A stretch of 64,000 nt of DNA from Halomarina pelagica. GTDB lineage: Archaea > Halobacteriota > Halobacteria > Halobacteriales > Haloarculaceae. Each line of letters begins with the position of its first letter. Position 1 is the stretch's first letter. The stretch is from NCBI RefSeq assembly GCF_024228315.1, contig NZ_CP100454.1, positions 248,001-312,000 on the forward strand, written 5' to 3'. Shown here one piece after another: positions 30,573-40,003 of this stretch. A model generated the notes under the pieces. It was not told the origin of the DNA and made no database searches. It saw only the letters and a list, made by a program, of their open reading frames with translations. The position numbers and the translations under genes are program-made.

Positions 30573-33281
30573 TTACTCATCATCATCGAGGAGCTCGACG
30601 ATCCCTTGTGTCCCATCGATTCGTACTCGTTGACCCGTTTTAATGCGGCGGGTCGCCTCGGACACCGACACTACCGCAGGAAGTCCGTATTCACGCGCGA
30701 CGAGCGCGCCGTGGCTCATTTGGCCGCCGACCTCCACGACCATCCCTGCCGCGTTCAGGAATAATGGCGTCCAGCCTGGGTCGGATGACGGAGCGATGAG
30801 AATTTCACCCTTCTCAATCGTTTCCTCGGATGGATCACGGACGACCCGAGCGACCCCTTCGACGACGCCACCAGAGACACCGGTTCCGACGAGTGCCCCC
30901 TCGGGAACGTCTTCGCGCTCGATGCGACTACTTGGCGCTTCCCCCTCACTGGTTAACACAGGTGGAGCGTCCACGGTTTTGTGCCGCTCGAACTCCGCGC
31001 GCCGAGAGGCAATATCGATCTCAGGTGGGTTGCCCCCCAGTGCGGCGAACAACTCCTCTCGTCGGAGGAACCAGACATCATCGATTTCGTCCAACTGCCC
31101 TTCGTTGACGAGTAACTCACCAGCGTCGCAGATTGCGTCGTGCCACGCCGCAAATAGGTGGGCAAGACCCTGTTTCGGATGCTCGCGCGTCTGGATGTAG
31201 CCGCGATAGGTTCGAATCAGCCGCCGGACAACTCGTTTGCGAAGCGGGCCGAACACCCCGCGGTCGGCCCGTTCTTCGAGGGACATCGCCGCTGCGGATG
31301 CCTGCTGTTCCATTTGGCGGAGATGCTTACGGTGTTCACCTGCTTGCTCGTGTTTGAGGTTCGCCCGAACCGTCGCGAGTAATCCGGAGGGTTCATCGCG
31401 CCACCGAGGACGGCTGATATCGAGTTCTCCGGTCGCACGGTGGCCGAACTCCTCGAGAAAGCCGTCGAGTTCAGTACGGAACGCCTCGCCTCCCTCGAGG
31501 GATTCAATCTCATTGAGCGATGCACCCTCTCGAAGTGCTTGGGCGACTGCTGGATGGTCACGCGCCACGTCAGCGAGATCCCCTAGACCAAGATTGATTC
31601 GCGTCACTAATTCATCTGGGAAACCCCTACCAACATCGTTCAGTTCCTCGGGAGCATCTGGGACGAGCTGCTGGAGCAAGACTTCTGCTAGCTGGGCAGC
31701 ATACAACGGTCCGAGACGCGGATAGTTTGTAAGTGCGCTATTATCACTATCAAAGACAGCACGAGCGCGTTCAGCAGGTGTTTCGGGGGTACATACGGGG
31801 GCAGCAGCGTTCCATCCCCACGTGTTCCACCGAGCTTCCTCTTGCTTCGGGGTAGGTTCCCCGATGAACGCTCCGAAGAATCCTCTCACCACTGCCGAGA
31901 TCATCGGTCGCGCTTGTGTCCGAACCGCGCTAGCGACTTGATTCACTAGTGTGAGAATCTTACGAGCTGTCCACTTCTCTTGGAACTCATCACCACGTCG
32001 AGCCAACAGATCATCGACGGCAATACCAAGCGGTTCACTGGTCGCTGATAGCCACTTCGGGAACCCACGGCGAACAAAACCGATCTTCAAAAACGGCGTC
32101 ATATCGATATAGACTCGCCCACCGGCCTCAACTGCCCACTGCGCAGTGGTATCCATTCCTAACTCCACCATCCAGAGGTTGCAGAACTCAATCCAGACAT
32201 CTCTGACTAGCGGTGGCATCGCTTCGGCAAACGCTTGAACGTGCCCTAAACTGAAGTAGACATGTAGGCGATCGTCATCCGGCAGAGGCGATGGCAGGGG
32301 GAACAGTGACGTGATCGGGCGGGACTGCACGACGTAGAACTCTCCCCCATCCAGACACCATTCGATGTCCTGAGGACTTTCCAACAACGCTTCGATGTCC
32401 TCGCCTAACTCCACCAGAGTCCGAATCTGCTCAATCGTGAGCACACGCGAGCTGCGTTCGGTCGTGTTTAGTTCGACCGTCTCGATTCCTCCTTCCGGAC
32501 TTGGTCGAACTGCACTCTGTTGATCCCCCACCTCGTAGTCGAGCACTTCACCAGTCCGCGTCTCCACGCGAATGTTGTCTGCGGTCACCTCCCCAGACAC
32601 CAACGCCTCTCCAAGTCCTATCCCGGCCTCGATAGATGCGATGCGGCGGTTGCCCGTTTGTGGATCGGCGGTGAAGAGGATTCCAGAGACGTCGGGTATG
32701 ACCATCTTCTGGACGACAACCGCAATCGAAACCTCCTCGTGAGCGACGTCGTTTCTATCTCGATACGCGATTGCGCGATCGGTGAACAGACTCGCCATGC
32801 AGGCGCGAACTCGAGCGATAATCTCATCTGTGCCACGAACGTTAAGAAACGTCTCCTGTTGGCCTGCAAACGACGCCTCTGGCAGGTCTTCGGCTGTCGC
32901 GCTGGAACGAACCGCATACGCCTGCTCTGGATCGCTCGAAATCTCGCCAAGGGCAGTCTTGATTGCGTCTCGGATCTCCCCCGGAATACTGCGGTTCTGG
33001 ATTCGAGCGCGCAATGCGCTTCCCGCATCGGAAATCGCCGCTGTGTCTGACGGATCGATTCCTGCGAGCTTGTCGATAGCCTTCTTGATGGTTGGATCGT
33101 CGATTAGTTCCTCATATGCAACAGTCGTCACACAGAAGCCCGCAGGCACCGATAGTTCAGCTTCAACGAGTTGAGCGAGGTTAGCGCCCTTGCCACCGAC
33201 AAGCGCACGATTCGTTGCCCTAGTGTCGTCGAACGGGACGACGTACGTACCGGCTGCTCGGGCGTCTTCAATATCACTCAT
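30573..33281 (-). CDS. PEP-utilising / rifampin-phosphotransferase-like enzyme
   Basis: A 902-residue three-domain protein. The N-terminal ATP-grasp domain (about 1-320) resembles the pyruvate/phosphate-dikinase ATP-binding domain: LVGGKGANLAQLVEAELSVP, AVRSSATAEDLPEASFAGQQ, and IEWCLDGGEFYVVQSRP. A long central helical region (about 330-780) replaces the pyruvate-binding barrel. The C-terminal swivelling phosphohistidine domain (about 800-900) has MSHGALVAREYGLPAVVSVS with the catalytic His. This is the order of rifampin phosphotransferase (Rph), which inactivates rifamycins, rather than of PEP synthase. Its substrate in an archaeon is unknown. It overlaps the end of the TetR-like gene by 8 nt. 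Confidence 0.8.
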   Translation of the reverse strand: MSDIEDARAAGTYVVPFDDTRATNRALVGGKGANLAQLVEAELSVPAGFCVTTVAYEELIDDPTIKKAIDKLAGIDPSDTAAISDAGSALRARIQNRSIPGEIRDAIKTALGEISSDPEQAYAVRSSATAEDLPEASFAGQQETFLNVRGTDEIIARVRACMASLFTDRAIAYRDRNDVAHEEVSIAVVVQKMVIPDVSGILFTADPQTGNRRIASIEAGIGLGEALVSGEVTADNIRVETRTGEVLDYEVGDQQSAVRPSPEGGIETVELNTTERSSRVLTIEQIRTLVELGEDIEALLESPQDIEWCLDGGEFYVVQSRPITSLFPLPSPLPDDDRLHVYFSLGHVQAFAEAMPPLVRDVWIEFCNLWMVELGMDTTAQWAVEAGGRVYIDMTPFLKIGFVRRGFPKWLSATSEPLGIAVDDLLARRGDEFQEKWTARKILTLVNQVASAVRTQARPMISAVVRGFFGAFIGEPTPKQEEARWNTWGWNAAAPVCTPETPAERARAVFDSDNSALTNYPRLGPLYAAQLAEVLLQQLVPDAPEELNDVGRGFPDELVTRINLGLGDLADVARDHPAVAQALREGASLNEIESLEGGEAFRTELDGFLEEFGHRATGELDISRPRWRDEPSGLLATVRANLKHEQAGEHRKHLRQMEQQASAAAMSLEERADRGVFGPLRKRVVRRLIRTYRGYIQTREHPKQGLAHLFAAWHDAICDAGELLVNEGQLDEIDDVWFLRREELFAALGGNPPEIDIASRRAEFERHKTVDAPPVLTSEGEAPSSRIEREDVPEGALVGTGVSGGVVEGVARVVRDPSEETIEKGEILIAPSSDPGWTPLFLNAAGMVVEVGGQMSHGALVAREYGLPAVVSVSEATRRIKTGQRVRIDGTQGIVELLDDDE

Positions 33282-33900
33282 GAGTGTCTCCCGCAGAATC
33301 AGGTTCGTTCGTTAGCCCGTCTGCAACGGCGGCGATGAGTGTGTTTCGAACTGCTGGGTAATGTTCCTCACCGATATCGTCCTCGTGGAGCGTGATGTAT
33401 GCTACTGATTCAATCACACGCCCGATTATCTCCGGATCAGGACCGGACATCCGCCCGTCATCGTACCATTGTTCGATATACGGCAGAAGATACGCAACGT
33501 TGTGTTCACGCTCTGCTTCTCCTTTTTGCTCCGTGTACTGGGCCTGAATCCGGTCGAATTCGTCTTCGACGATGACCTTGTGGATAAGAGAATTTGATTC
33601 GAATTCGTCGGTGAGAAGTTTGAGAAACGCCGCAATCGCGTCCTTTGGATCATCGTGTTCTTCGAAGGAATTCCTCAATAAACGAGGGCCAAATTCCCTG
33701 CTGTACTCTTTCAAAATCTCGATATAGAGCTCTTCTTTCGAGTCGTAAAATTGATAAAACGTCCCTGTAGCGATTTCAGCGGGTTCTGTGAGTTCCTGTA
33801 GCGTGGTCTTGCGTAGTCCATAGCGGCCAAACAATTCACGCCCAGTCTCGTGAAGTGTTTCGCGAACCCGTTCTCGCTTTGCATCAGTGAAGCGTGGCAT
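33274..33900 (-). CDS. TetR/AcrR-family regulator
   Basis: A 208-residue protein starting MPRFTDAKRERVRETLHETG. The TetR DNA-binding domain is clear: GRELFGRYGLRKTTLQELTE and IATGTFYQFYDSKEELYIEI (about 20-65). The rest is a helical ligand and dimer domain (about 70-200). Its 3' end overlaps the start of the PEP-utilising enzyme gene by 8 nt, so it is co-transcribed with it and probably senses its substrate or product. An in-frame upstream ATG at 33954 is less likely. Confidence 0.88.
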   Translation of the reverse strand: MPRFTDAKRERVRETLHETGRELFGRYGLRKTTLQELTEPAEIATGTFYQFYDSKEELYIEILKEYSREFGPRLLRNSFEEHDDPKDAIAAFLKLLTDEFESNSLIHKVIVEDEFDRIQAQYTEQKGEAEREHNVAYLLPYIEQWYDDGRMSGPDPEIIGRVIESVAYITLHEDDIGEEHYPAVRNTLIAAVADGLTNEPDSAGDTHE

Positions 33901-34634
33901 GTGTGGTAATAGGTAGTGTGGTGGATGTTTGGTTGGGAAGTCGAGCATAGGCACTCGTCTCTGAATGAATGGCGATGTCCGTTTTACCGATCGAGGGGTA
34001 TCTGTCGTAGTTGGTTCCCTTGGCCTCTCCTACCTGCTTCTGACCAGGAAACGTACGACGACAGCGAACGACACCTATTCGGATTCTCCTCTCCTTTGCG
34101 CTGAAGTATCCGATGGCTTCGTTCTGGCTACCGGCATTTATGCGATTCTCGCCTTCGCTGTCATCTGGTGTCCAGAGGTTCAGTCGGAATGCTTCCATCA
34201 GGTATCCTATGAGTTCGTCTTCGTGGTATGATTATATGAATATTTTGTTCAAGATATTCATGCAGGCAGAGACGGCTAGAGATAGGCAAGGCTCTGTTGA
34301 ATGCTCAATTCACTATACGGGCTGAGACCCCGATATTTGCCCGATCTACTTTTGAGAGGAGGTGTCGACTAACTCGAATAAAGCGCTGAATTAGTTCGGA
34401 GCCTGGGAGAATTGATATTCAGTTGGTGATTTGTAGAAATTCAAACGCAGAATCTGTGCCTAACCGGCATTGAAACTCTGTATAGCCACATACAATTTAT
34501 AAAGTAGAATGTTGTCGTTATAGCCTGTGTATCCTTCGATATAGGGAGAATTCGAGAATGCAGATTCACTGTGTATTATCCCAGTTGTACACAGTAGATT
34601 TACGTGGGTCGCCGCCGTCGGTCGAGCACGAACC
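33901..34634. other. Long non-coding stretch upstream of the integrase
   Basis: About 730 bases with no supportable gene. A frame at about 33965-34231 (+) contains a hydrophobic stretch (LATGIYAILAFAVIW) but lacks family resemblance and haloarchaeal acidity. The sequence becomes AT-rich from 34200 to 34560. This should contain the integrase promoter, and, if the integrase still marks an element boundary, an attachment site could lie here; none was identified. Confidence 0.4.
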
Positions 34635-35759
34635 ATGGAACCCGACGAGGGCGACGCTACACCCAGGAAAACACCAGTCGAGACGGCCATCCAGCAGTAC
34701 CTCGACAGCGTCGAAGCCGGGAACTCCCGGAAGAACTTCGCGTCGACCCTCGCGACGTGGCGAACCTGGCTGCGCGAGGAGCGCGGTGTGACGGACCTCG
34801 AGGACCTGGACGTCCTCGACTGCCGCCGATACGCGCGTCATCTCAAAAAGCAGGCCCGCGACGGCGATTTGAAAGCGAGTACCGCGACCACCTACTACGC
34901 GTACGTCCGCGCGTTCCTCACGTTCTGCGTGGCCGACGAGCTCCTCGATACGAATCCGGCCAAAGCGAAGCGTGCCACCGACGAGCTCCCCGAGGATCTC
35001 GGTGACGCCGACCGGCAGTTCTGGCGGGAAAAGGAGCGGCGGGCGATCATGCGCTACGTCGACGAACGTGTCGATCACGCCCTTGACGAGGAAGCGGACA
35101 TGAGTCGTGAGCGGGCCTTTCGCGACCGAGCAATCGTCTATCTCCTGGGACTCTCGGGCGTTCGCGGCGCGGAGGTGTTCGCTGAACCCTCGGACGACAA
35201 GCGCAACGGCATCACCTGGGGAGACGTCCAACTCGACTCCGGTGCCGTCCGCGTCCTCGGGAAGTCACGAGAGTACGAGTACGCACAGCTTCCCGAGCGG
35301 GCCGCCACGGCATTAGAGCGGTACAGGACGGTCCTCGATCCACCGACCGACGAGTGGCCGGTCTTTCCCAGCGGCCACATCCCATCGAAATATCGCGCCG
35401 TTCGCGAGCAGCTGACCCGCGAGGGAGTTTCGGACGACGAGATCGAGACCATTCTCGAGCGCAGCGATATCGAGACGGTGCTCCGAGAACATGAGATCAT
35501 CCCACCAGCGCTCTCGACGAACGGTGCTCGCAACCTGATGAAGCGGCTGTGTGATGACGCTGACCTCGACGTCGACGGTGACTACCTGAAGCCACACGGT
35601 GCCCGTCGAGGGCTTGGTCACGAGCTCTACGCGAGCGGCCACGCCGAACTTGCCCAATCAGCACTCCGACACGCGAGCATCGAGACAACCCACGAATCGT
35701 ACTCCGATATCCAAGCAGCAGAGACCGCGAAGCAAGTCGACGATCTCCTCAAGGACTGA
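34635..35759 (+). CDS. Tyrosine recombinase / integrase (XerC/D-type)
   Basis: A 374-residue protein. The N-terminal SAM-like core-binding domain is at about 18-115 (AIQQYLDSVEAGNSRKNFAS, TTYYAYVRAFLTFCVADELL). The catalytic domain (about 130-370) has the first Arg in LSGVRGAEVF (about 175), the HxxR box PHGARRGLGHEL (about 318), His in ALRHASIETTHESY (about 345) and the nucleophile Tyr at about 355. It is the sort used by haloarchaeal plasmids and proviruses for integration or dimer resolution. Its stop is followed one base later by copy 2 of the TTAACCAAC inverted repeat. Confidence 0.9.
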   Translation: MEPDEGDATPRKTPVETAIQQYLDSVEAGNSRKNFASTLATWRTWLREERGVTDLEDLDVLDCRRYARHLKKQARDGDLKASTATTYYAYVRAFLTFCVADELLDTNPAKAKRATDELPEDLGDADRQFWREKERRAIMRYVDERVDHALDEEADMSRERAFRDRAIVYLLGLSGVRGAEVFAEPSDDKRNGITWGDVQLDSGAVRVLGKSREYEYAQLPERAATALERYRTVLDPPTDEWPVFPSGHIPSKYRAVREQLTREGVSDDEIETILERSDIETVLREHEIIPPALSTNGARNLMKRLCDDADLDVDGDYLKPHGARRGLGHELYASGHAELAQSALRHASIETTHESYSDIQAAETAKQVDDLLKD

Positions 35760-35760
35760 A

Positions 35761-35801
35761 TTAACCAACACTAATCCAATTGTATGGAGACTGTTGGTTA
35801 A
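35761..35801. repeat. Inverted repeat TTAACCAAC-N23-GTTGGTTAA, copy 2
   Basis: Perfect arms at 35761-35769 and 35793-35801 with a 23-nt spacer, the same as copy 1. It begins 1 nt after the integrase stop. Recombinase cores usually have 6-8 nt between arms, so this is more likely a dimeric regulator or replication-protein site than the recombination core. Confidence 0.8.
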
Positions 35802-35828
35802 AGCAGAGGGGAACTCCCCTGACCATTC

Positions 35829-35852
35829 ATTAATCTTAATATTAAGATTAAT
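35829..35852. repeat. AT-rich palindrome, family copy 3 (24-bp perfect)
   Basis: A perfect 24-bp palindrome whose half reads ATTAATCTTAAT, with the TTAATATTAA core in the middle. It is the longest and most symmetric of the set and lies 28 nt after inverted repeat copy 2, downstream of the integrase. Function unknown; operator, origin element or terminator are all possible. Confidence 0.65.
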
Positions 35853-36171
35853 TCTAGAATCAACCGATCAGCTGTAGTGACTCAGCTATCATTGGTTAGG
35901 ATGGAAGCATGAGAACTCCCAGGCTTTGTTGAGCACTTGAGGTCTGATAGGTTTCAGGAGTCGTGCTGAACGTAGAGCGCGTATCGTGTATTCGAGATTG
36001 ATCTGTTGTGTGAGAGCGTGATCCGACTGAACAGCTTCATCCGCTGTGAGTCCGATTTAGCGAGTTCTAGAGTTTCTGCTCGGTGTCATTCAACTGCTTG
36101 AGAGAGTTTTGACTGCCTCCGGTAACGAGACACGAACGATACCGCGTATTGATTAGGTATTGAGAGCGGAT

Positions 36172-38094
36172 TTAGATTGAGGGATTGCAGTCATCAACAA
36201 GATGAGTCCGGAGATCTGTCGCTATCGTATTGCCGCAGAGAGGACAGCTTTGCTTGACGTTGATTCGAATTTGATTTGTCAGGAATTGGAATCGCAGCGT
36301 ATGTTCTGTAAACCAGAATCCTGGTTCCCCGATTTCGTAGTGTAACACCAGTTTCGGTGGCGTAGGGCCATCCGCTCCGAGATCCAACTGCTCGAGGATC
36401 TCTTCCACCTTGGAGGAGTGATCGCTGAGAGCCTCGACTAAGTCCTCGTATCCTCTGGCCACCACTTGGAGATCCTTTCCTGGGTCACCCCATTCCTCTT
36501 CGAACTGTTCTGTGTGCTCGTCCTCGTAAAACTCGATATCAGGGATTAGTTCGCCCTGTATCTGGCAGACAGGTTCAGACTGGAGTGTGCGGCCGTCTAA
36601 GGTGACTAAGTCGACATGGACAGTAGTCCAGTGATTCTTTTCACCAACTGTTTTCAGCTCTTCTACAGCGGCTACAGCATCGTCTTGTTCCAGGTCTGAT
36701 TCGATGCACTCGTTGATGATGTCTCCTTGTTCCTTCGCAACGTTCAGAGGAATCGGGATTCGCTCGCCGCTGATCTGTTGCAGCCAATACAGCTGTTTCA
36801 ACTCCTCCCACTCCAGGAAGTAGTCCAGTTCCTCCGGGATGTCGAAGTTCTCTGGGGTTCCGGTGTCGATCTCTTGATTCGCCTGTTCGTCAACGATGAT
36901 AATTCGGTCAATTCCTTCGCCGTTCAGCTCTAACTCCTGGAGATTGAGGTATTCGAAGTACTGGTCGACGTCGAGTTCGTCGACGATGAAGTTGAAGTTA
37001 ACACCGAGTAACGGTTGCGGGGTAAGACCGACGACTCCGCGTTGTAGCGTTGTAACCTCCAGAGGGTACTCTTCCGAGGTTTCCTCATCGTATTGGGTCT
37101 TGATGTAGAGGGTGCGATGATCTAGTTCGATCCTGCCCGGAAATTTCACTTCCTGTGGCTGCTGTAGTTCTTCCAGTTCCTCGATTTTAGGGAGGATGAT
37201 GACTCCGCTCTTGCTTGTGGCTGTAATCCACTCCTGTTCATCCTCATCATCGGCTTCCTCGAACCGAAAGAAGGAGAGGTCGATTTCCTCGCCAGAGGTT
37301 TCTGCCCGGGAAACCTTCTTGAGGTAGCTGAACACTCGGTGTGTCTTCCCAGCTATTTTCAGCGAGTGGTCAATGAGGTAGTCGATAGGGACACCGGCGA
37401 GGAATGGCTTCCAGTCCTGGGTTCTGCATAAGAACAGTACGAAGTTCAGATCAACTTCGAGTTCCGTGTCTTTCTCATTTTCCCGGGAGATCTTGAATCC
37501 GTTCTCCAATTGAGGTAAGGCCCTGTTCCCGTGCTTTACCGCGTTGTAGATATCGTGGAAGTACAGATAGAACTCGCCTATGCGTCGAATATTGGCGTCT
37601 AAGACTTCGATGGACTGGTCGATTGCCTCCCGCAACTCTTCTTCAGAAACTTCTTCTCCAACTTCGTCGATGAAGGCGTAGCCAAACAGTGACTCCAGGA
37701 CGGCTTCATAGTCTTCGTCGATTCCCTGGTTCTGCAGGTATTCGTCTTCTTCTCCATCCTGGAGGCTTTCGAAGAAGCGGTGGAGGTGTTTGGGTCGGAT
37801 TTCAACGAGATGGTCGACGAGGTTCTCTTTGCCTTTGACGTAGGAGAGTAGGTAGATTCCGAAGGCTTCGACGTACTGTATGGTGGATTGGAAGACTTCG
37901 ACTTGGGCGTGGGTATTGATTTTCTCTTCCTTGCCGTCCGCGTCGATTTGTATTCCTGATTTTGTTTTCTCGTAGGCGTCTTGGATGTAGTAGTAGAGGA
38001 TGTCCTCATCGTGGATCGTGTCGATGAACTCTCCTGCAGTACGTTCTTCAGACCCGGATGAAAATTCCAGGCCGTCAAGAGAGTCTTCTGTCAT
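36172..38094 (-). CDS. Large orphan protein with possible HEPN-like motif and C-terminal zinc finger
   Basis: A 640-residue, strongly acidic protein with no family I can name. The N-terminal 200 residues are helical (VEVFQSTIQYVEAFGIYLLS, FYLYFHDIYNAVKHGNRALP); the last phrase, YNAVKHG near residue 195, resembles HEPN-like helical proteins of defence and antiviral loci. The middle is mixed alpha/beta. The final 30 residues carry a C2HC-type zinc finger (CPLCG...HLVDDC). Codon use is unlike the neighbouring plasmid train, more AT-rich and rich in Glu. It stands alone between the integrase and a winged-helix gene. Confidence 0.6.
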   Translation of the reverse strand: MTEDSLDGLEFSSGSEERTAGEFIDTIHDEDILYYYIQDAYEKTKSGIQIDADGKEEKINTHAQVEVFQSTIQYVEAFGIYLLSYVKGKENLVDHLVEIRPKHLHRFFESLQDGEEDEYLQNQGIDEDYEAVLESLFGYAFIDEVGEEVSEEELREAIDQSIEVLDANIRRIGEFYLYFHDIYNAVKHGNRALPQLENGFKISRENEKDTELEVDLNFVLFLCRTQDWKPFLAGVPIDYLIDHSLKIAGKTHRVFSYLKKVSRAETSGEEIDLSFFRFEEADDEDEQEWITATSKSGVIILPKIEELEELQQPQEVKFPGRIELDHRTLYIKTQYDEETSEEYPLEVTTLQRGVVGLTPQPLLGVNFNFIVDELDVDQYFEYLNLQELELNGEGIDRIIIVDEQANQEIDTGTPENFDIPEELDYFLEWEELKQLYWLQQISGERIPIPLNVAKEQGDIINECIESDLEQDDAVAAVEELKTVGEKNHWTTVHVDLVTLDGRTLQSEPVCQIQGELIPDIEFYEDEHTEQFEEEWGDPGKDLQVVARGYEDLVEALSDHSSKVEEILEQLDLGADGPTPPKLVLHYEIGEPGFWFTEHTLRFQFLTNQIRINVKQSCPLCGNTIATDLRTHLVDDCNPSI

Positions 38095-38620
38095 TAAGTT
38101 GGTTCAGTTGTTCACTGCATATAGTCCTACTCTCAGCAATAATTCGAGGCGCTCGCTTGCGGGGTCTCTGACTTGTACAGTGAAGGGAAGACGCGTTTAG
38201 TTGTCTCGCTGTACTTAGCAATTCAGCCGTCTCACTCTGGGTACTCCGCTGCAAGATACACCTCTGTATCTTGCACGAGGGTTGTATCAGCTATTGAGAG
38301 CTTCAATAGAGCCAACTCCCAATACAGTACTTGTACCTATGAGTTCCTCAGAAGATGTTAATATTAAGATTAGAGTTGAGGGCAACACAGCCCATTCGTG
38401 GTCTCACAGCAAGGAGCCAGGATAGCGGTAGCTTAGAGCTACCATGGTAGCTCTGAGAGAACATTCATCGGGGAAGACACCATGAATACACTCAGATGAA
38501 AAGGCGCTCGCAGCCATTAACCATCGCTTCCAACAGTCGCAGCGACGGATATGGCGTTCAAAGTACCAGCCAACTTGGAGGCAGCGAGAAAGTGCTCTCC
38601 TCGAAACCGCCTGACGAACC
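38095..38620. other. Intergenic stretch with palindromes
   Basis: About 525 bases without a supportable gene. It contains TTAATATTAA at 38358-38367 (palindrome family copy 4) and a perfect 20-bp palindrome AGAGCTACCATGGTAGCTCT at 38435-38454. The promoter of the 640-aa gene should lie at 38100-38160. Confidence 0.5.
38435..38454. repeat. 20-bp perfect palindrome
   Basis: AGAGCTACCATGGTAGCTCT reads identically on both strands. It is preceded by GCGGTAGCTTAGAG, a partial direct repeat of the same letters. Located downstream of the winged-helix gene at 38621; could be a terminator hairpin for that gene or a protein-binding site. Confidence 0.5.
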
Positions 38621-39097
38621 CTAGGAAGCCTCAGCCGCTTCCACATTCGGTTCGTCGAATTCGAGGGCCTCTCTAACGGCTTCGGGAAGCGTCGGTCGCG
38701 GTGCGTCCTCGTGGCGCTGCACCCGCTCGGATTTTTTCGTCTCCTCGTAGACAGCGCGGGCAATCGGGACGCCCCGCAGGAAATTATGCTCGTAGAGGAT
38801 CTCAACCCCGCGCTCGGTCGGTCCCCAGAACTTTGACGGGAGGTCTCGCGTCGACACGTTGGGTTCGTGCACGTAGACGTCGAGGATTCCTGCCTCTTTG
38901 AGTGTCTCGAGCTGGTCGAGGATGGCTGCCTCGTTCTTCGGAATCATGTAGTCGAGCTCGGCCAACGACGCGAGGTGTGCTGGATGACCGAGAACCAACT
39001 GCAAGATGAGATGGCGCGTCTCCTGGGAGAGCAGCTCACGCATCCGCTGCTGCTCTGCGAAGGGATCCTCGAACCCTTCCGGGGCCGTGTCGCTCAT
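38621..39097 (-). CDS. Winged-helix DNA-binding protein
   Basis: A 158-residue protein starting MSDTAPEGFEDPFAEQQRMR. The helix-turn-helix lies at about 25-85: LLSQETRHLILQLVLGHPAH, AELDYMIPKNEAAILDQLET, LKEAGILDVYVHEPN, matching the MarR/ArsR-like regulators common in haloarchaeal accessory regions. The end is acidic and disordered. It is divergent from the gene at 39213 with 115 nt between starts, a common arrangement for a regulator and its target. Target not known. Confidence 0.7.
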   Translation of the reverse strand: MSDTAPEGFEDPFAEQQRMRELLSQETRHLILQLVLGHPAHLASLAELDYMIPKNEAAILDQLETLKEAGILDVYVHEPNVSTRDLPSKFWGPTERGVEILYEHNFLRGVPIARAVYEETKKSERVQRHEDAPRPTLPEAVREALEFDEPNVEAAEAS

Positions 39098-39212
39098 ACT
39101 GTAGAGTAGTGGGCTCGACTGCATAACGGTTTGGGTTGAACAAGTCAATAGAATCACCGAAACACTGAGTTAGTTAGAAACGCCTTTTACTCAGCCAGTA
39201 TAGTTCCCACTT

Positions 39213-39995
39213 ATGAGTGCTCCATCTGTGCCCCCGAACTCGGGCAAGATCATGAAGGCTGTGCAGCAGGCCTTACGCGGGCTCGACGTCGGGTCAATGG
39301 AGGCCGTGCAAATCCTCTCGTGGGCAAACAGTGAGACACCAGCAATCTACGACCGGGATCAAACCGCGTATCTCGTCCTCGGAAGCTACCGCGATCCGTA
39401 TCTCCGACGCGTACGGGCAGTCAGTGATCGGCTGAACCGCCGATACGGAACATATGCCTTCCTCATTGGAGACCTCTCAGACATCGACCTCCCCCGACTT
39501 CCGGAGTTCCGCGTGAAGTTCCATATCACGGCGACACTCTGTGATTATGTGGCTGCTGTGTTCGAGCAAGATGCGGGCGGTGAGATCAACGAACTCGGCA
39601 AACTGGGCGAAACAGAGTACTTCGAGAAGGCGTACGCCTTCCCGCGCGCATACCAATGGGAAACGGAGGACCACCTCACCGACGAACGTGATGTAATCGC
39701 TGCTGCTGCGCAGATCAGCGCTGCCACCGGCATCGATGATGAGACGAAGACTGCAGAACTCGAGGCCCTCGTCGAACGAGCGGACGACACTGGGATCGAC
39801 ATATCGGTCGATGCGGTGAGAACCACGCTTGAGGAACACGATATCGAGGTTCCGTCGTACAGCTGGGTGCATCTGAATGACTTCCGTCTCTTCGAACTCC
39901 ACGGACGATGTTATCCCTGGACGACTGTGGAAGAGTTACTCGGCGCTACAGATGATCTTCCAGGGTCACCGAGACCAGGGTGGGAACAACGATAA
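39213..39995 (+). CDS. Conserved haloarchaeal accessory protein, unknown function
   Basis: A 260-residue acidic protein starting MSAPSVPPNSGKIMKAVQQA. The N-terminal 110 residues alternate helix and strand (SMEAVQILSWANSETPAIYD, YLVLGSYRDPYLRRVRAVSD, YAFLIGDLSDIDLPRLPEFR), giving a small alpha/beta domain with an FLIGDLSDI strand. The rest is helical. No catalytic motif is visible. It is divergent from the winged-helix gene and precedes palindromes at 40004 and 40165. Confidence 0.6.
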   Translation: MSAPSVPPNSGKIMKAVQQALRGLDVGSMEAVQILSWANSETPAIYDRDQTAYLVLGSYRDPYLRRVRAVSDRLNRRYGTYAFLIGDLSDIDLPRLPEFRVKFHITATLCDYVAAVFEQDAGGEINELGKLGETEYFEKAYAFPRAYQWETEDHLTDERDVIAAAAQISAATGIDDETKTAELEALVERADDTGIDISVDAVRTTLEEHDIEVPSYSWVHLNDFRLFELHGRCYPWTTVEELLGATDDLPGSPRPGWEQR

Positions 39996-40003
39996 ATCCA
40001 GTT

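Noticed and set aside
33965..34231. 88-codon + strand frame with a hydrophobic stretch
   Set aside because: No homology, no acidic bias and no plausible start context; treated as non-coding.
35761..35801. Inverted repeat behind the integrase as an attachment core
   Set aside because: The 23-nt spacer is far longer than the 6-8 nt crossover region of tyrosine recombinases, and the same repeat occurs at sites without any integrase.
35902..36171. Minus-strand frame with an ALTQQINLEYTIRALRSA-like stretch
   Set aside because: Interrupted by stops and not recognisable; could be an IS relic but cannot be supported.
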